Assembly (NCBI GenBank): GCA_963920765.1
Contig: OY987246.1
Location: 1,242,501 to 1,306,500, forward strand
DNA from: Ulota crispa
Taxonomy: Eukaryota; Streptophyta; Bryopsida; Orthotrichales; Orthotrichaceae
Direction of reading: 5' to 3'
DNA: 64,000 bases
Each line of letters opens with the position of its first letter. Within the stretch, counting starts at the first letter, position 1. The notes beneath the pieces are model-generated. The model did not search any database. It was not told the DNA's origin and saw only the letters and a program-made list of their open reading frames with translations. The position numbers and the translations under genes were made by a program. This document shows, one piece after another, positions 12,291-23,990 of the stretch.

Positions 12291-12751
12291 TGAGTAATTT
12301 GCACTCGCTCAGTTCACAGTTCACAGTCCAAGCTTCCCATTCTTCTGCTAAATCTCTCACCTCGTCTAGTTTATTCGTACCTTGATTGTGAGTGCGAGTT
12401 CTCTCTCTCGACAAGATCGACCTGCAGTCATATTCACAGAGTCCTCAAGTTGGTTAGACTCACTGTACGAAGTGTGCATTTGTCAACGGGACTGGCGGAG
12501 ATCAAACTACACAGTAGTGTCTTGACAGTTTTCTTATGACTTGAAGCAGTGCAGCTTATTATCAGTGGTTCCTTGCTGCAATCACTTTCTGCATAAATCT
12601 GAAAACACGTACTGTTGTCGATGCATGAACTGAGTTTACTGCATTTGTAAGTTGGATTTTGTCCCTTGAATACGAGTCTGTGTCAGAAACTCGACTCTTT
12701 AGCTTGGAGTTTGGCGTGGGTGTTGAGGTGATCTACTTCTCGATCGACAAG

Positions 12752-13054
12752 ATGGCCAGTGGGAGCAGGCAACGACAGAGGTTGGTGTCAAGGTTGGTGC
12801 CCATGGCGGCGCACCGGCGGCAATCCAAAGAGTGTGAAAGTGACGATTCTACGACAGTTGCAGGACAAGCCCAGCCCCGGAGTGGTGGATATGGCAGAAA
12901 GGTGGTGAGGCCCTTGGTGAAGGTGAAGAAGGCGTTTGTGACGCTGGTGCACGAGAGGAGAGGGACACGCCGTGCCACCAATGGCACCTCATCATACCCT
13001 CTTGCGTACCAGGCCTCGTACTCCATGGGCATGGGGATGGCTCCAGCTTTTTAA
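12752..13054 (+). CDS. Small basic protein of 100 residues, function unknown
   Basis: Intronless ORF from an ATG in good context (GACAAGATGGCC) to TAA. It sits in a GC-richer, non-repetitive island with a TATA box about 460 bp upstream, so it looks like a transcribed gene with a long leader rather than chance. The protein starts with an Arg/Gln-rich stretch (ASGSRQRQRLVSRLV), has an acidic patch near 26-33, a basic central segment RKVVRPLVKVKKAFVTLVHERRG in the 49-71 range, and a C-terminus rich in Tyr, Ser, Met and Gly (SYSMGMGMAPAF). No signal peptide or membrane helix is visible. I do not recognise the family. The frame continues upstream to an ATG at 12659, giving 131 residues, but 12752 has the better start context. 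It lies tail-to-tail with the beta-galactosidase gene, 1.1 kb away. Confidence 0.5.
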   Translation: MASGSRQRQRLVSRLVPMAAHRRQSKECESDDSTTVAGQAQPRSGGYGRKVVRPLVKVKKAFVTLVHERRGTRRATNGTSSYPLAYQASYSMGMGMAPAF

Positions 13055-14164
13055 GTAAAGACTTTGGAGCCAGTTTGTATTCTACGTAATACGCGTGAAA
13101 TCTCAACCTTTGTGGACCAAATGGCGAGATGCTTGGTTATATTGTAGCACTAGCTTGCTTTTACAGGGAGCAACTTACTCAAACTTCCTCACATTTGCTG
13201 TAATTGTAGACTCTACAGTTTTTTTGCCAATGCAAGGCGTCGTCTGCCTTGGTATGGAACCAGTAGCCCCATGTAGGGGCTGCTCTTTCTGACATTTGGT
13301 TTTCATACTAATACTATAGGTGTGGACTACTATATTATCCGATTTTGGTAGCTTTGCGGCTGTCTCTTCTATTAAAACACAGAGTCAATCTTCTCACTGG
13401 AGATGACTGACATCTTACCAGAGGATGTAGTGGTAGTGAATAGTGATGTAGATAAACGGCCTTTAATTTCTTTTGTGAGTTAACGGACATTCTGTGGAAA
13501 ATATTGGAAAATTATGTGAATATTTACTGTATGCAATTTCCTTTTGAGTCTTTTTGTCATATTAAAGCTTCTCGGATGATGGAATACAACCGAAGTTAAA
13601 TGTGATGATGAGAAATGTGTGGTTTGTATGAGCCGTTGGTCATCGCTCCTGGTGTGAGTCATTTGGCTGGTGTACAATTGAATGAAAGAATATGGATTAA
13701 CTCAAGGTCAGCCTATTTCAATTAATCCATTGTCACGCTTATGAGCACCTCAACATATCGCATGCATCAATTACTTATGTGACGATTGCAAACCGTCCAA
13801 GGACTGTTGAGGTTGATTTCCAGGAGATGAAAATAAAATCCAATTTTGATGACAGATCTGAATGCAGGTTTGGAGTGATTTCTCGAGGTAAGTACGTGAT
13901 TTCAATAAAATTGCAAGTGAATTGACAATGCAGAACCCAGAAATGATTTTTTTGAACTTTTTTCCTGAGCAGAAGTATTTGGTCAGATACTCAAGAACAC
14001 TATCACTAGCTGAACAGACGTCTCAAGTATTGCTACTAACTAATAGAAGGTGAAGGACCGTGGGTCTCTAGGGATATTTAAGTTTACAATCTGAATTGGG
14101 CTATTCCCAAATTTTCTGCTTATCTTCTGTAACAGGGAGACCGTGGGAAGGGATGCTGAATACT
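13055..14164. other. Intergenic, between convergent gene ends
   Basis: 3' flanks of the small-protein gene (+) and the beta-galactosidase gene (-). An AATAAA lies near 13903. No further ORF with recognisable content. Confidence 0.5.
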
Positions 14165-17100
14165 TCAGGATAGAGCACATTCGGCAGCAACTGCTAGGCT
14201 CTTGGACTGGCCTGGACAAGGATCTTCTCCAAAAATACTGCTTACAATGGGCACCAGACACTTCTGCTGCCCAACGCAAACCTGCGCAATCACGCACGCA
14301 AACACTCCATCAGTGAGAAGTTATACATAAATATCTCCACGGTTCTTATGAAAAGCAGAGCATTTTTCGAGGTTTACAGTAGGTGTTTCTCAATGCAGAG
14401 GAGAAGAATTTGTTATTCTTAAAGGGCTAAGGATTTGCGATGAGCAGTTCGAGCAATGCAAATTTAAGAAGGGACTGAATATTATATCACTGAAAATAAT
14501 GAAGATCATTGCATATGCTGTTGAGTAAATAGATAAATAAAGCGAAGGAAAGTTCCTATCACCCATGCAAAACATGAGGTGTAATTAGGGTTAGCTTGGT
14601 TTTTTAGGATTTAATGACAACTTCTAGCAAAGTGCTTATAGAAACTCTTCTGCTAGGATTCCAAAGGACTCTCGAGATAAATCGTCTTCAGAGGACTTCG
14701 GCTCAGTCAATGGCAAGGTTTATTACTCTTACCTTGCTCAAAACGTCGAAGGATGAATTAGCATGGCAGGAGCTGAGAACGAAATCTCCGCAGTTCCCCG
14801 ACGGAGTTCCATAACTAGCGAAGCTGATCCGGGATATCTGTTGTCCGTCAGCACATTCTAGTGACAGGGGAGCACTTGGTGGCGCCGAGGTTAGGCTGCC
14901 TCTCCTATTCCAGGAAGTCAAAGAGAGCGGGAAAGGATGTGACTCTGAGACATGGGAGCAGACTTGCAGAGGCATGCTAGTGGCAATGGTGATTGCATCA
15001 GGGTTCCCTCCCTTTTCTTCAAACAGCACAATCAAGTTATGCTTGGAACGCAACCACTGTCGAGGAACATGGTACCTACATAAGTGGATACGATGCCCCT
15101 TGTCAATTTCATTCTCGAAAAGGAGCTACAAATCGCATAGAAATAGAACATCGATTAAGGAAGGATAAAATAATACCAACGCTGTGAAGGCTGGCTACAC
15201 TTGGTGAGACATTTGGTTTGAGTATATGCACCACGATAGTCACAACTAGCTTCACATCCATCTCTCTGTGCGGTGAAGGATGGCCAGTACCGGCCCAAGC
15301 TAATCCCATTCACCCACACTTGTCCTTTGCCCATGCTGCTTAGGTCCAGGGCCAGACTTCGGTTTCCTTCTGGAGCATCAAATCTTGTCTGCAAGTCATG
15401 ACAAGTTGTTCAAAATGTGTCAGTATTTTCAAAGAGTTTCCAGTACAAATAACGTCAATTTCAATATGCTGAACGCCATATTCATTAAATTGGGAATTTG
15501 AGAACATTTTGGGCATTAACCCCTAAAGGATGTTGCCTACCAAAAGAGTGTTGTCTATATTTGTAAAAGAATTATTTAGTACTTGAAGAAACTATTTTAT
15601 GAAAAACGCCTAAAATTCCCCAAAAAATCCTAGTTGACGAATACAGTGGTGCTTGGTTAGCGTCAACCTTTGTAAGAGCAACAATTGGATAAGATCACAG
15701 CCCCACTTCCCTTTTGCTCAAAAGCATGTATTATGGGCTTGGTTAAGGTCAAGTGCTTGCATATGGTCAATGTTTTCTTTTCATCAATTCCCATTTTGCC
15801 TCTTTAATTAGAAAGACATTTGGTTAATGTCCCAAAAACATGGGTGGGAAAGCACATCCAAAATTGCAACCCCTAAAACTAGGGAAAGTAACACAAATGG
15901 AGGGTTTGTTTATGATCAATACTTGGATAAGGTCAACACTGTCTACAAGCCCAAAGTGTTGACTCTAACCAAGCATCACTATAGTATGTTTATGACTTGG
16001 CTTGAAATTTACAACTCCAATGGGATTCATGTGCTATCCAAATACCCCATCCGTATACAACACAAGAGTCTGTATACAAAACAACAATGTCCTTTAGGGG
16101 TTAACTAGGTTTAAGGTGAAATATAACTTAGGAATCTGGTTTTCCCAATTTAATGAATATGGCGTTGCTGGCGTTATTCTGAGTGCAAATATTATGCCAT
16201 GCAACTGCACACACTCCACGAACCTGGACTGCTGTAAATTTATGCTATGGGGCACGTCATCAAAAGTGGAAATGTTGTGAATGTGCGCCAATTTAACTAA
16301 ATTGACTCAAGTTAGATAATATCAGGAGCTTTCGGACTTCCTAAAGAGGACCTTCCTCATAATTCATGAAGATGCTATTTTCTGGTCACAATACATAAGG
16401 ACTCTGTGACCAGATGGGAACCTCAGCTATATTCAGCAGTACTGTATTTTCTTTTAGACCATACCTCAAAGTTTTTAACAAAGTCTAATTTGACTGAAAA
16501 CCCTGTTTTATCTAATGTTTAGGATTACGAGCATGCCATAGGAACTTTGCTCTAAGTACAGTATAATGCTACTGTAGCATGCGGAAATAATGGGTCTGGA
16601 GTGTTCACAGCTTCTTGAGGATTTTTCATACAGGTGATTTCGACTCTAGTTTGCCATGTACTTTCTACAATAGGTATTAATCCTTACCTTTTTTTCAATG
16701 TTACTCGTTCATCTTACCAGAATCTAGATATCAACGTCCAAATCTCTAAAATATCTAAAATATTTAGGTGACAGTGGCGAAAAAAACTCGTGTTTTAAGA
16801 TACCGAACCTTCATCCAAGTCAGGAAATTGTGATCACTGAACTGCGAAACTCTATCCCAAGCGACGGAATATGATCCGTTCACACTGTAAAGCCACCTGA
16901 ACTCACCCTGAAGTCCCACCTGAACACAGCACTACATGCTCAATTATACTAAAATCCAATCATGAACTTCATCCAAGCTTCTCTTGAAATTCGTTTTAGC
17001 TAATTGAACCAAATGGCATTCTTTGCGCAATTGCGTACATTGAGGAGGCATTTTCGTGACGGATCGAGTGACTATGGAGGTTGCAAAAAGGCGTTACCTG

Positions 17101-20100
17101 GTAAGTCCAAGTGTTTCCTCCCAGTTCCTTTGTACCAGAAGGCAAGCCCTCTATGCGGGCTCCATACTGAATCCCGGCTTTCTCATTTTCAAGAAATGGT
17201 CCATATCCCTGCAATTAATCCAAAAAAATACCATTAAAAGATCAGACTTGCAGCGTGCATCCAGGTTAAGTTAGTATTTGACCTCAACTCCGCTAAACTT
17301 GCGGAATTGTGTGTAATTGGCACATTCTCGGTCGGCCGTCTGAAATCCCAAATCTATACTAGTACTTGTCTTTAAGAATTTGAGCTCTTGATCGTGATGA
17401 TTGTGGCGTTCGGAAACACGCCATTTGAAGGAATATAATCATAATGGCTATTCAATTTGAACAGCAGCGAAATGTACAAGTCAAAAGTAAATATGGACGG
17501 AATATTCTTTCACAAATTTGTCTAGGTATTGCATAATAGATGCTTCTTACTTGTAAACCCATGGTTATGGAGAGAATAGCAATGCTATTGGTACCAGTTC
17601 GCAAGCTAATCGACTGTGAAGCCTCGTATCCGTTGGCATTTACAGTACCTGTAATTCACCATTTACATCCAGAAGTCAGAACACGCTTGTCTGATTACCT
17701 ACCGAATACTCGTTCACGCAAAATCATGTTGTGAAGTAATTATTGGTAGTCTAGCGTACTTAGTACATATTTTTATTAAGGCTCTGAATTATCAGCTACA
17801 TGATCTAAAAAGTTTAGGTGCTTGGAGTGGAATTGTCACGTACCCTCGAGTCCACTAACGATGACTGATTTAGAGGTTAACAAAATCTCCAACAGAAATC
17901 TTTAAAAGCTCAACAGAAATCTTCAGCAGAAGGCTGGGTAATGAAACACAAACCCGAAAAGTAGCTGTTTACAAATGTGTGGGCAACATCACGAAGGGAG
18001 GACATCACAAGTGTTGCATGAGCTGAACCGTTATTTAAGACATCGCTCTCTTCAACCTGCACACTTCCCTCCCAATGTCAACATGAGCATAAAGTCAGCG
18101 CTTGCCCACCAGGCTATATCCAGTTTGAAGATTGCTACTGTATAGATATTTCGTGAAAAGTACGATTTTTCTTTGATTCGTGGATGTAATAAGTTTTCGT
18201 TTTGAACAATCCTTTGTGTATGGCTGGCCTTATGTCTGGACGGCCCCGTGGGGCACAAAAAGGGATCAAACACAGGCCCGCATGGTGGTACATATTAAAA
18301 CTAATGGGTCTGGCTTGATGTCTGGAACTTCATTGTCCTTATTAAATAGCGCTTCCTTTCCTGATTTGGTTAAGTCTTAAATATGATGTGCACAAAGCCG
18401 AAGTGACCAGAGCAGAAAACTAGATTCTACCAGATACATCTCGAAGAGATATTCTTGTTGAATTAAAGCGAGCCAACTGCAATGTCATTTAGCAATTTCT
18501 ACCCTAAACAACACCTAATTGGGAAAAAAGGGTGTCCCACTTTGTTTTCTCCCCGAACCCAAAAAGCTAGATTCAAAGGTATCAGACTCAGTCTGAGCCA
18601 CTAAAAAAAATTCCCTCGCAAATCCCTCCTCTCAGGTGAGGACACGTGTGCAAAAAAAAGCGCTGGAGCTCGGATTGAGGAGATCACCTCAAACTTTTGA
18701 AAGCGATTAAGAAAGTCCCAAATTATACCCTTTTTCCCAATTTACCTAATATGGTGTTAAACCATACCAACTGTAACGTTGTTAGGCTTTCTTGAGTACC
18801 CCTTTCCGGTGCGTTTTCTACTTCCAAGGATGGATGTGGTCATAAGCCCTTACGTTGTCATGTACCACATATAATCCGTGGTGTCTTTTGTCGAAGCAAT
18901 CTGTTCTACCAGCGCATTTGTGGAAAATGTATACCCCCAAGGTCCCAAAGGCTCATTTGATGATACCCAGTTTGTTATAGGAACAGCCCCTTGCATGCTC
19001 TTTGTCACAGTTTGCGCTCCCACCTGTTGAATAAATTTACGCATCCGGAGGGCTAGCTGCTCAGTATTTATGCATATCCTAATGGCTGCGAAGATAAGCT
19101 GCCAGCAGAAATAAGTTAGAGATGTTTCAACTGGTTGCCAACATGCATTGGTAGCTAAAATCATAATATTCTGCCTATGTTTAGGATACTTCTTTAAAGA
19201 GAAGTCAATATAATTGTCACTCACCTTGGCAGTGTTGAACACAACAGATTTGCAATCGGGAAGAATACTAACAGACCATGCAGGAAGATCATACGATAAG
19301 CCTTGGAACACCACTGTACTGTCATTAGTGCCCCAGCTTGCCAAGAAAGCTGCACATGTACCTGTAGGGCCCTGGTACACCTGAGCCTGCATTCAGGTGC
19401 CACAAGGCGTTAGTGAATAATTGATGACCGTATCAGCCATGGAAATTTACAAAAAATATGATGGATAACCTAAATCCCTCTAGATCATGTCGCTGACAAT
19501 CACTTTCAAGTTTCAACGTTCGGTGAGAAATTTATGCATTGACGTGCATCTTCCAACAATTTCTTGAGGTTCACGAAATAAGCTAATCACAGATGTTCAA
19601 TTTATCCTCGAAAGATCAAGACATGCATGAAAGCCTCAATCCTCACTCTAAACCCTGAAGTGGTGAGAACCATAAGCACAAACGCAGGTTATCTATCGAA
19701 AATATGTTAGCCACTATAATTGTGAATGTATTTACCTCCTGGTAAGGGCCAAGAGAGATCCCTGGAGGAATGTTGTCGACCGCAATCAAAGCTGGCTCGC
19801 ATAGTTTTAGGGCAGCATGTAGGTCTTTCAAATGCCCCCACTTGGGCTGCCGTACATCTCCTGCAAACGCAGCCCTCGTTCAATTCAGCATTTTCGTGCA
19901 CCCTCGCATACTCAACTCAACTGATTTCAAACACAATCCATAAATAAGTACATTTATAAGCGAGAAGAAGAGCAAACATTAGGGAGCTGAGGGAACGAGT
20001 GAAGAAAAAACCATATTCGTCAATTGGGGCACCGTAGTCATAGCTGGTGGTCACGCTTTCTACTCCTGTACGCTCAAAGTTTGTGCCTCCGTGGTACTGA

Positions 20101-23100
20101 AAACCCCAATAGAGTACCCCATCTGATTTTAGGGATGTGCTAGCTCTAACTTACTCAATGATGTTACAAGAAATAATAAGGGCACTGCTATAACCGTAAC
20201 ACTGTCATACCATATAGTAATTCTGGAAGCTACCCCCTCTTTGGAAGAACCTAGCAACGGCAAATGCTAGGTCCTCTACTGGCCTTGTTGGCGTACCTCC
20301 TCCCCAGCTTTGAAACCTGTACGAAATAGACAAGCATGTAGATGCCTTTATTTAAGAGAAGTAAAAGAATGGTTGCAATGACGTCATCTCTGACCTCTTT
20401 ATAACTGGAATCGGAAATGTCCTATCAAAGAATAGACAAATCACTAGAATCAAGAAAGCATTTTGAAAAATATTCTCGTAAGGTGTGCTAAACCAATTAC
20501 CACCCAGTCCAATTTTCGGTCCAGATGGCAGGCTTCCCGTCAGAGTTCGGTCTCCACCCATCACAATAGAAGCCGTTGCAAGTATTGATCTGTTTGAAGC
20601 AAAAATCACTATTAAGTTCTTTAATATTGTAGCTTCGTTAGTTGCTCGAGGATCCATGATGAATGGGAGCTACAAATATATGAATGTTGTAAGAGATACA
20701 AAGTGTAAATAAGAAAAACCAATCATTTCCTATAAACACCTATATTTCCTGAATAGAGACTAACTTCGTTCCTTTACACAAGCTTCATCAAATATAGACC
20801 ATTACAACGAACTCCCAAGAGACGTACAAGTGATTGGAATTGAAGTGGCTGGTGATTAGGAAAAAAATCAAGAAGGAAAGCCTACGTACAACAGATTGAG
20901 GTGCTTCAGGTTGCTGGCACATGATCCATGGCACGCTCGTATTCGTAGCTATTGCCATATCAGCTATCCAGTTTAGATACCTTTGGCCTGCTTCTCCGTA
21001 GGACGCATCGATGTTGCCGTACTCATTTTCAATCTGTACACTTGGAATGTACACATGAAAAGCAGGATGTCAACTAAATCGACATTCAGATCTGAATTGT
21101 ATGCAATAATGGTACGCCTTTGCAGAAACTGATAAATTTACTCATGTGTCCTCTTTGGCGGCAGAGCATGCCTGAGCTAGGATGATAGGGCCTCCTTGCC
21201 ATGCGAAGAGCTTTTCCTTCTTCAACATCGTGACCAGGTTACTCACAAATCTTTGAGTTTCAAACTGCGATACAAATCAACTGACAATTGTGAATTTCGA
21301 ACTAAAAGATGTAAACCAATAAACCAATTGACCTGGTGATGGCTCTGGAGGTTCCCATCAACAGATTGAATCCAGAAATTAAATTGTAACAATAGAGCAA
21401 AGAGCCAGGAAGTTAAAAACAACATCCTTAGGTTGAACATTATTTTGATCATCTTTTTTACAGAAATTTCAACGACTGGTTTGTACTAGTTAGTGGATCA
21501 AAACAAAAACTATGACAAATGACACAACCCACAGTATTGGCGATGTGAAATGGCACAATTGTTAGAGAGTGCCTGAGTGGTAAAGTACCATGAAGGGCTC
21601 ATTTGCTGTGCGAAACTCAATGCCGGGTACAAAACGCAACCACGCAGGAAAGCCCCTGCATACAGCAATTGGTTGCCATCCTCATCATTCTCACTCACCT
21701 CTTCAACATCCCAATAAAAATTCAAGAAATAGGCTTCCTAGGTTTGTTAGCAAAACTGGTAGATGATTGATAAAGACACTTGTTTTAATTGTTGTTTTTC
21801 TACTATCGCTACATAGATGTTTTTGAGATTTTTCCAGAGTTAATATCAAAATTGAAAGTTCAAAATTTGAAAACAAAACAAAAATTCAACGCTTGAATCC
21901 TAGGAAAATTCAAATTTACAATAAATCTCTCAATACAACTCTGCAAATTCCAAAGAATTTAGGTACTGAAATTTTAATTATAAGAAATAAGAAGCAAGCT
22001 TAAACAATAATACAAAAATGGTCCACCGTCTATTTGTTACACAAATGAACTCTCAGAAAATGACTTTCATTGTTTATATGCACAAAATATTCTACCTTGC
22101 TACCACGAATAGGATGGAGACATTTTTTTTGTTATTGGCCCTTGTAATGTAGGTAAAAGCATATAGTCCTCACAGAAGAACATACTCAACTCAAACTTTG
22201 TGGTTTCGGGTACTTAAAATTAACCTTTACAAGAAAGCACGTATATGACATGTTTAATTGTTCATGAACTATTCAATGTAAATATGGACTTTCTCTGTCC
22301 CTAAACATTGGAGCTTTCTCATTATTTTGCGTACATTTTTCTCAGAATTTTGCATGTCATCTAATTTGAACATGTAATTTTGAGGTTTTGTAAGTATCTC
22401 CCAATGTTTTGCAAGTACCTCTCATTATTCTTCAAATCAAATAATTTTTGGATTATTCCTTATGGACTTTGGATAGTCCATACATCAAATTTGCATAGAT
22501 ATCTTTATGATATTTGGTTACTGTTTAAGATTGTAAATAATGCAAACCGTGACTAGCATTGGCTTGCGTTTTCAACATGCATAGCTACGTTTGATAAATA
22601 ATCCAGAGTTATGATTGAAAATGGGTTGAATGTGCAACATGTGATTTCAAAATAACAATAAAGTTCATGTAATCAACCTAGTACTAACGAAAAGAAAATT
22701 GTACAGTAAGCCTCCAGCTAGTATTTCCTTTGACTTAGTAAGATAGGTTTCAAGAATGACATATGAATGTCGGGGAATTTGAAGATCCAAACAACCATAA
22801 TTTTACATACCCGGAATTCCACTCCGCGCACACATAGGGGCCAATTCGCAAGTTAACATACATGCCAGCCTCATGAACCAGCCTCAAGAACTTGGGCAAG
22901 TTGTACCTCCCGGCATAATTGAACTACATTCAACACGCAAAACATTGTTCATATTTCAAGCTCAGATGGTCAGTGATTTTAGACAATTAACATTGATACT
23001 CTATAATTATCAATTAAATGCGAACAAAATAAGCGAGGCTGTAATTTTTTTCCTCAACTCGATCGTTCACAAAACCATGTGGATTCCACTTCTAGTATCC

Positions 23101-23990
23101 AAGTGCAGCTGTAGGTTAACACACTTAATAGTGAATCGATTACATATCACATATTAACTATGAACAAGAACACTGCACTGTAAGCTAAAGATTTTCTCTT
23201 GGGAACAATCTAGAACATTTCTGAAATGAAGAGATTCACCAGGACTCTAGCTTTACAGAGTTTAACAACTTTCTATCAGCACTCAGAAGTTAGGAGTGGC
23301 AAAAGCTTACATCTCCTCTAGTAGGCTCGTGCCCATTCCAGAACACATACGTTTGGATGACATCTAGACCCCCCTCCTTCGCCTTTGCAACAAGATCTGG
23401 CCACATCTGTCACATTCAAATGGTTACTGCCAAACAAGCTTCTGGGACAAGAAGCAGGTAGTTTAAGAGCATATCCATTACTATTAGGATTGTCTCTCAC
23501 AGGGAATCGAATCGACTTAAATTTGTATTCTAAGAACGGTGGCCATTCTTTATTATACCTGCAGGCTGCAGCCTCCTCTCAACAGAGTAAGTCAGAGAAA
23601 TAATTTAAACAATTTCAAATAGAACAGACAAGATTTGTTAGCTATACGCGCAGTTGAAAATTCAAGGATCAACTGTGTGATGTGACTTGCTTGTGAGGCC
23701 TAATAAATTCAAACCCGTCAACCAAATGAGAGCATAATTATTCATGGAGCCTTGATGCATTGAATTGAATGTATGGAAGAGGCACTCACCTTTGGAGTAC
23801 TGCGCGGGTAATGAATGGAGCCTGATATGAGCATGCGGCGTTGCCCATCCAGCTTTAAACCTCTCTGATCGAAAGAGACACTCACAGCCTTGGCGAGATT
23901 CTTCTGAAGCATGGTCACGCTCAGTACGAAGAGCACATACCGGAATCGAATAAACATGGCCATTGCCCCGACAACCAGAGACGACCTCAT
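14165..23990 (-). CDS. Beta-galactosidase, GH35 with C-terminal SUEL-type lectin domain (19 exons)
   Basis: Secreted plant beta-galactosidase, predicted to remove terminal beta-galactose from cell-wall polysaccharides or glycoproteins. Exons (- strand, high to low): 23990-23790, 23406-23311, 22923-22811, 21655-21589, 21264-21172, 21033-20890, 20589-20501, 20316-20211, 20096-20012, 19860-19736, 19386-19225, 19023-18854, 18063-17954, 17648-17551, 17208-17098, 16919-16809, 15388-15177, 15075-14733, 14281-14165. They sum to 2553 nt, 850 residues, the usual plant BGAL length. Residues 1-35 look like a signal peptide. GH35 landmarks are [12 protein letters not shown] (55-66), the acid/base Glu194 in IENEYG, the nucleophile Glu263 in WTENWTGW, and [12 protein letters not shown] cysteine-bearing SUEL lectin domain spans about 769-848. 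Intron 5 has a GC donor (CAG|GCATGC). The exon 13 acceptor is uncertain: AAG at 18064 keeps frame, CAG at 18057 does not. Introns carry MITEs. Family assignment is certain; the paralogue is not. Confidence 0.93.
15472..16166. mobile_element. MITE family I, copy 4, in beta-galactosidase intron 16
   Basis: AACGCCATATTCATTAAATT at the left and AATTTAATGAATATGGCGTT at the right, perfect 20-bp TIRs. It is longer than its relatives because a TTAA element (15516-16104) has inserted inside it. Confidence 0.85.
15516..16104. mobile_element. TTAA-flanked piggyBac-like MITE nested in MITE I
   Basis: TTAACCCCTAAAGGATGTTG on the left and the inverse of TTAACCCCTAAAGGACATTG on the right. TTAA at both edges plus CCC-starting TIRs fit the piggyBac pattern. 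There is no transposase. Confidence 0.7.
18510..18758. mobile_element. MITE family I, copy 5, in beta-galactosidase intron 12
   Basis: AACACCTAATTGGGAAAAAA left end and AATATGGTGTT right end. Core present in reverse (AAATCCCTCCTCTCAGGTGA). It sits about 100 bp from the exon 12 donor. Confidence 0.8.
22263..22483. mobile_element. MITE family J (TATGGACTAT termini), copy 1, in beta-galactosidase intron 3
   Basis: Left CATGAACTATTCAATGT, right inverse GGATAGTCCATA. The interior (GGACTTTCTCTGTCCCTAAAC, then TCCCAATGTTTTGCAAG) matches 51428-51606 block by block. Confidence 0.65.

Noticed and set aside
18850-19392. Continuous open frame of 180 residues
   Set aside because: It reads through the intron between two beta-galactosidase exons; the splice signals and family alignment exclude the middle part.
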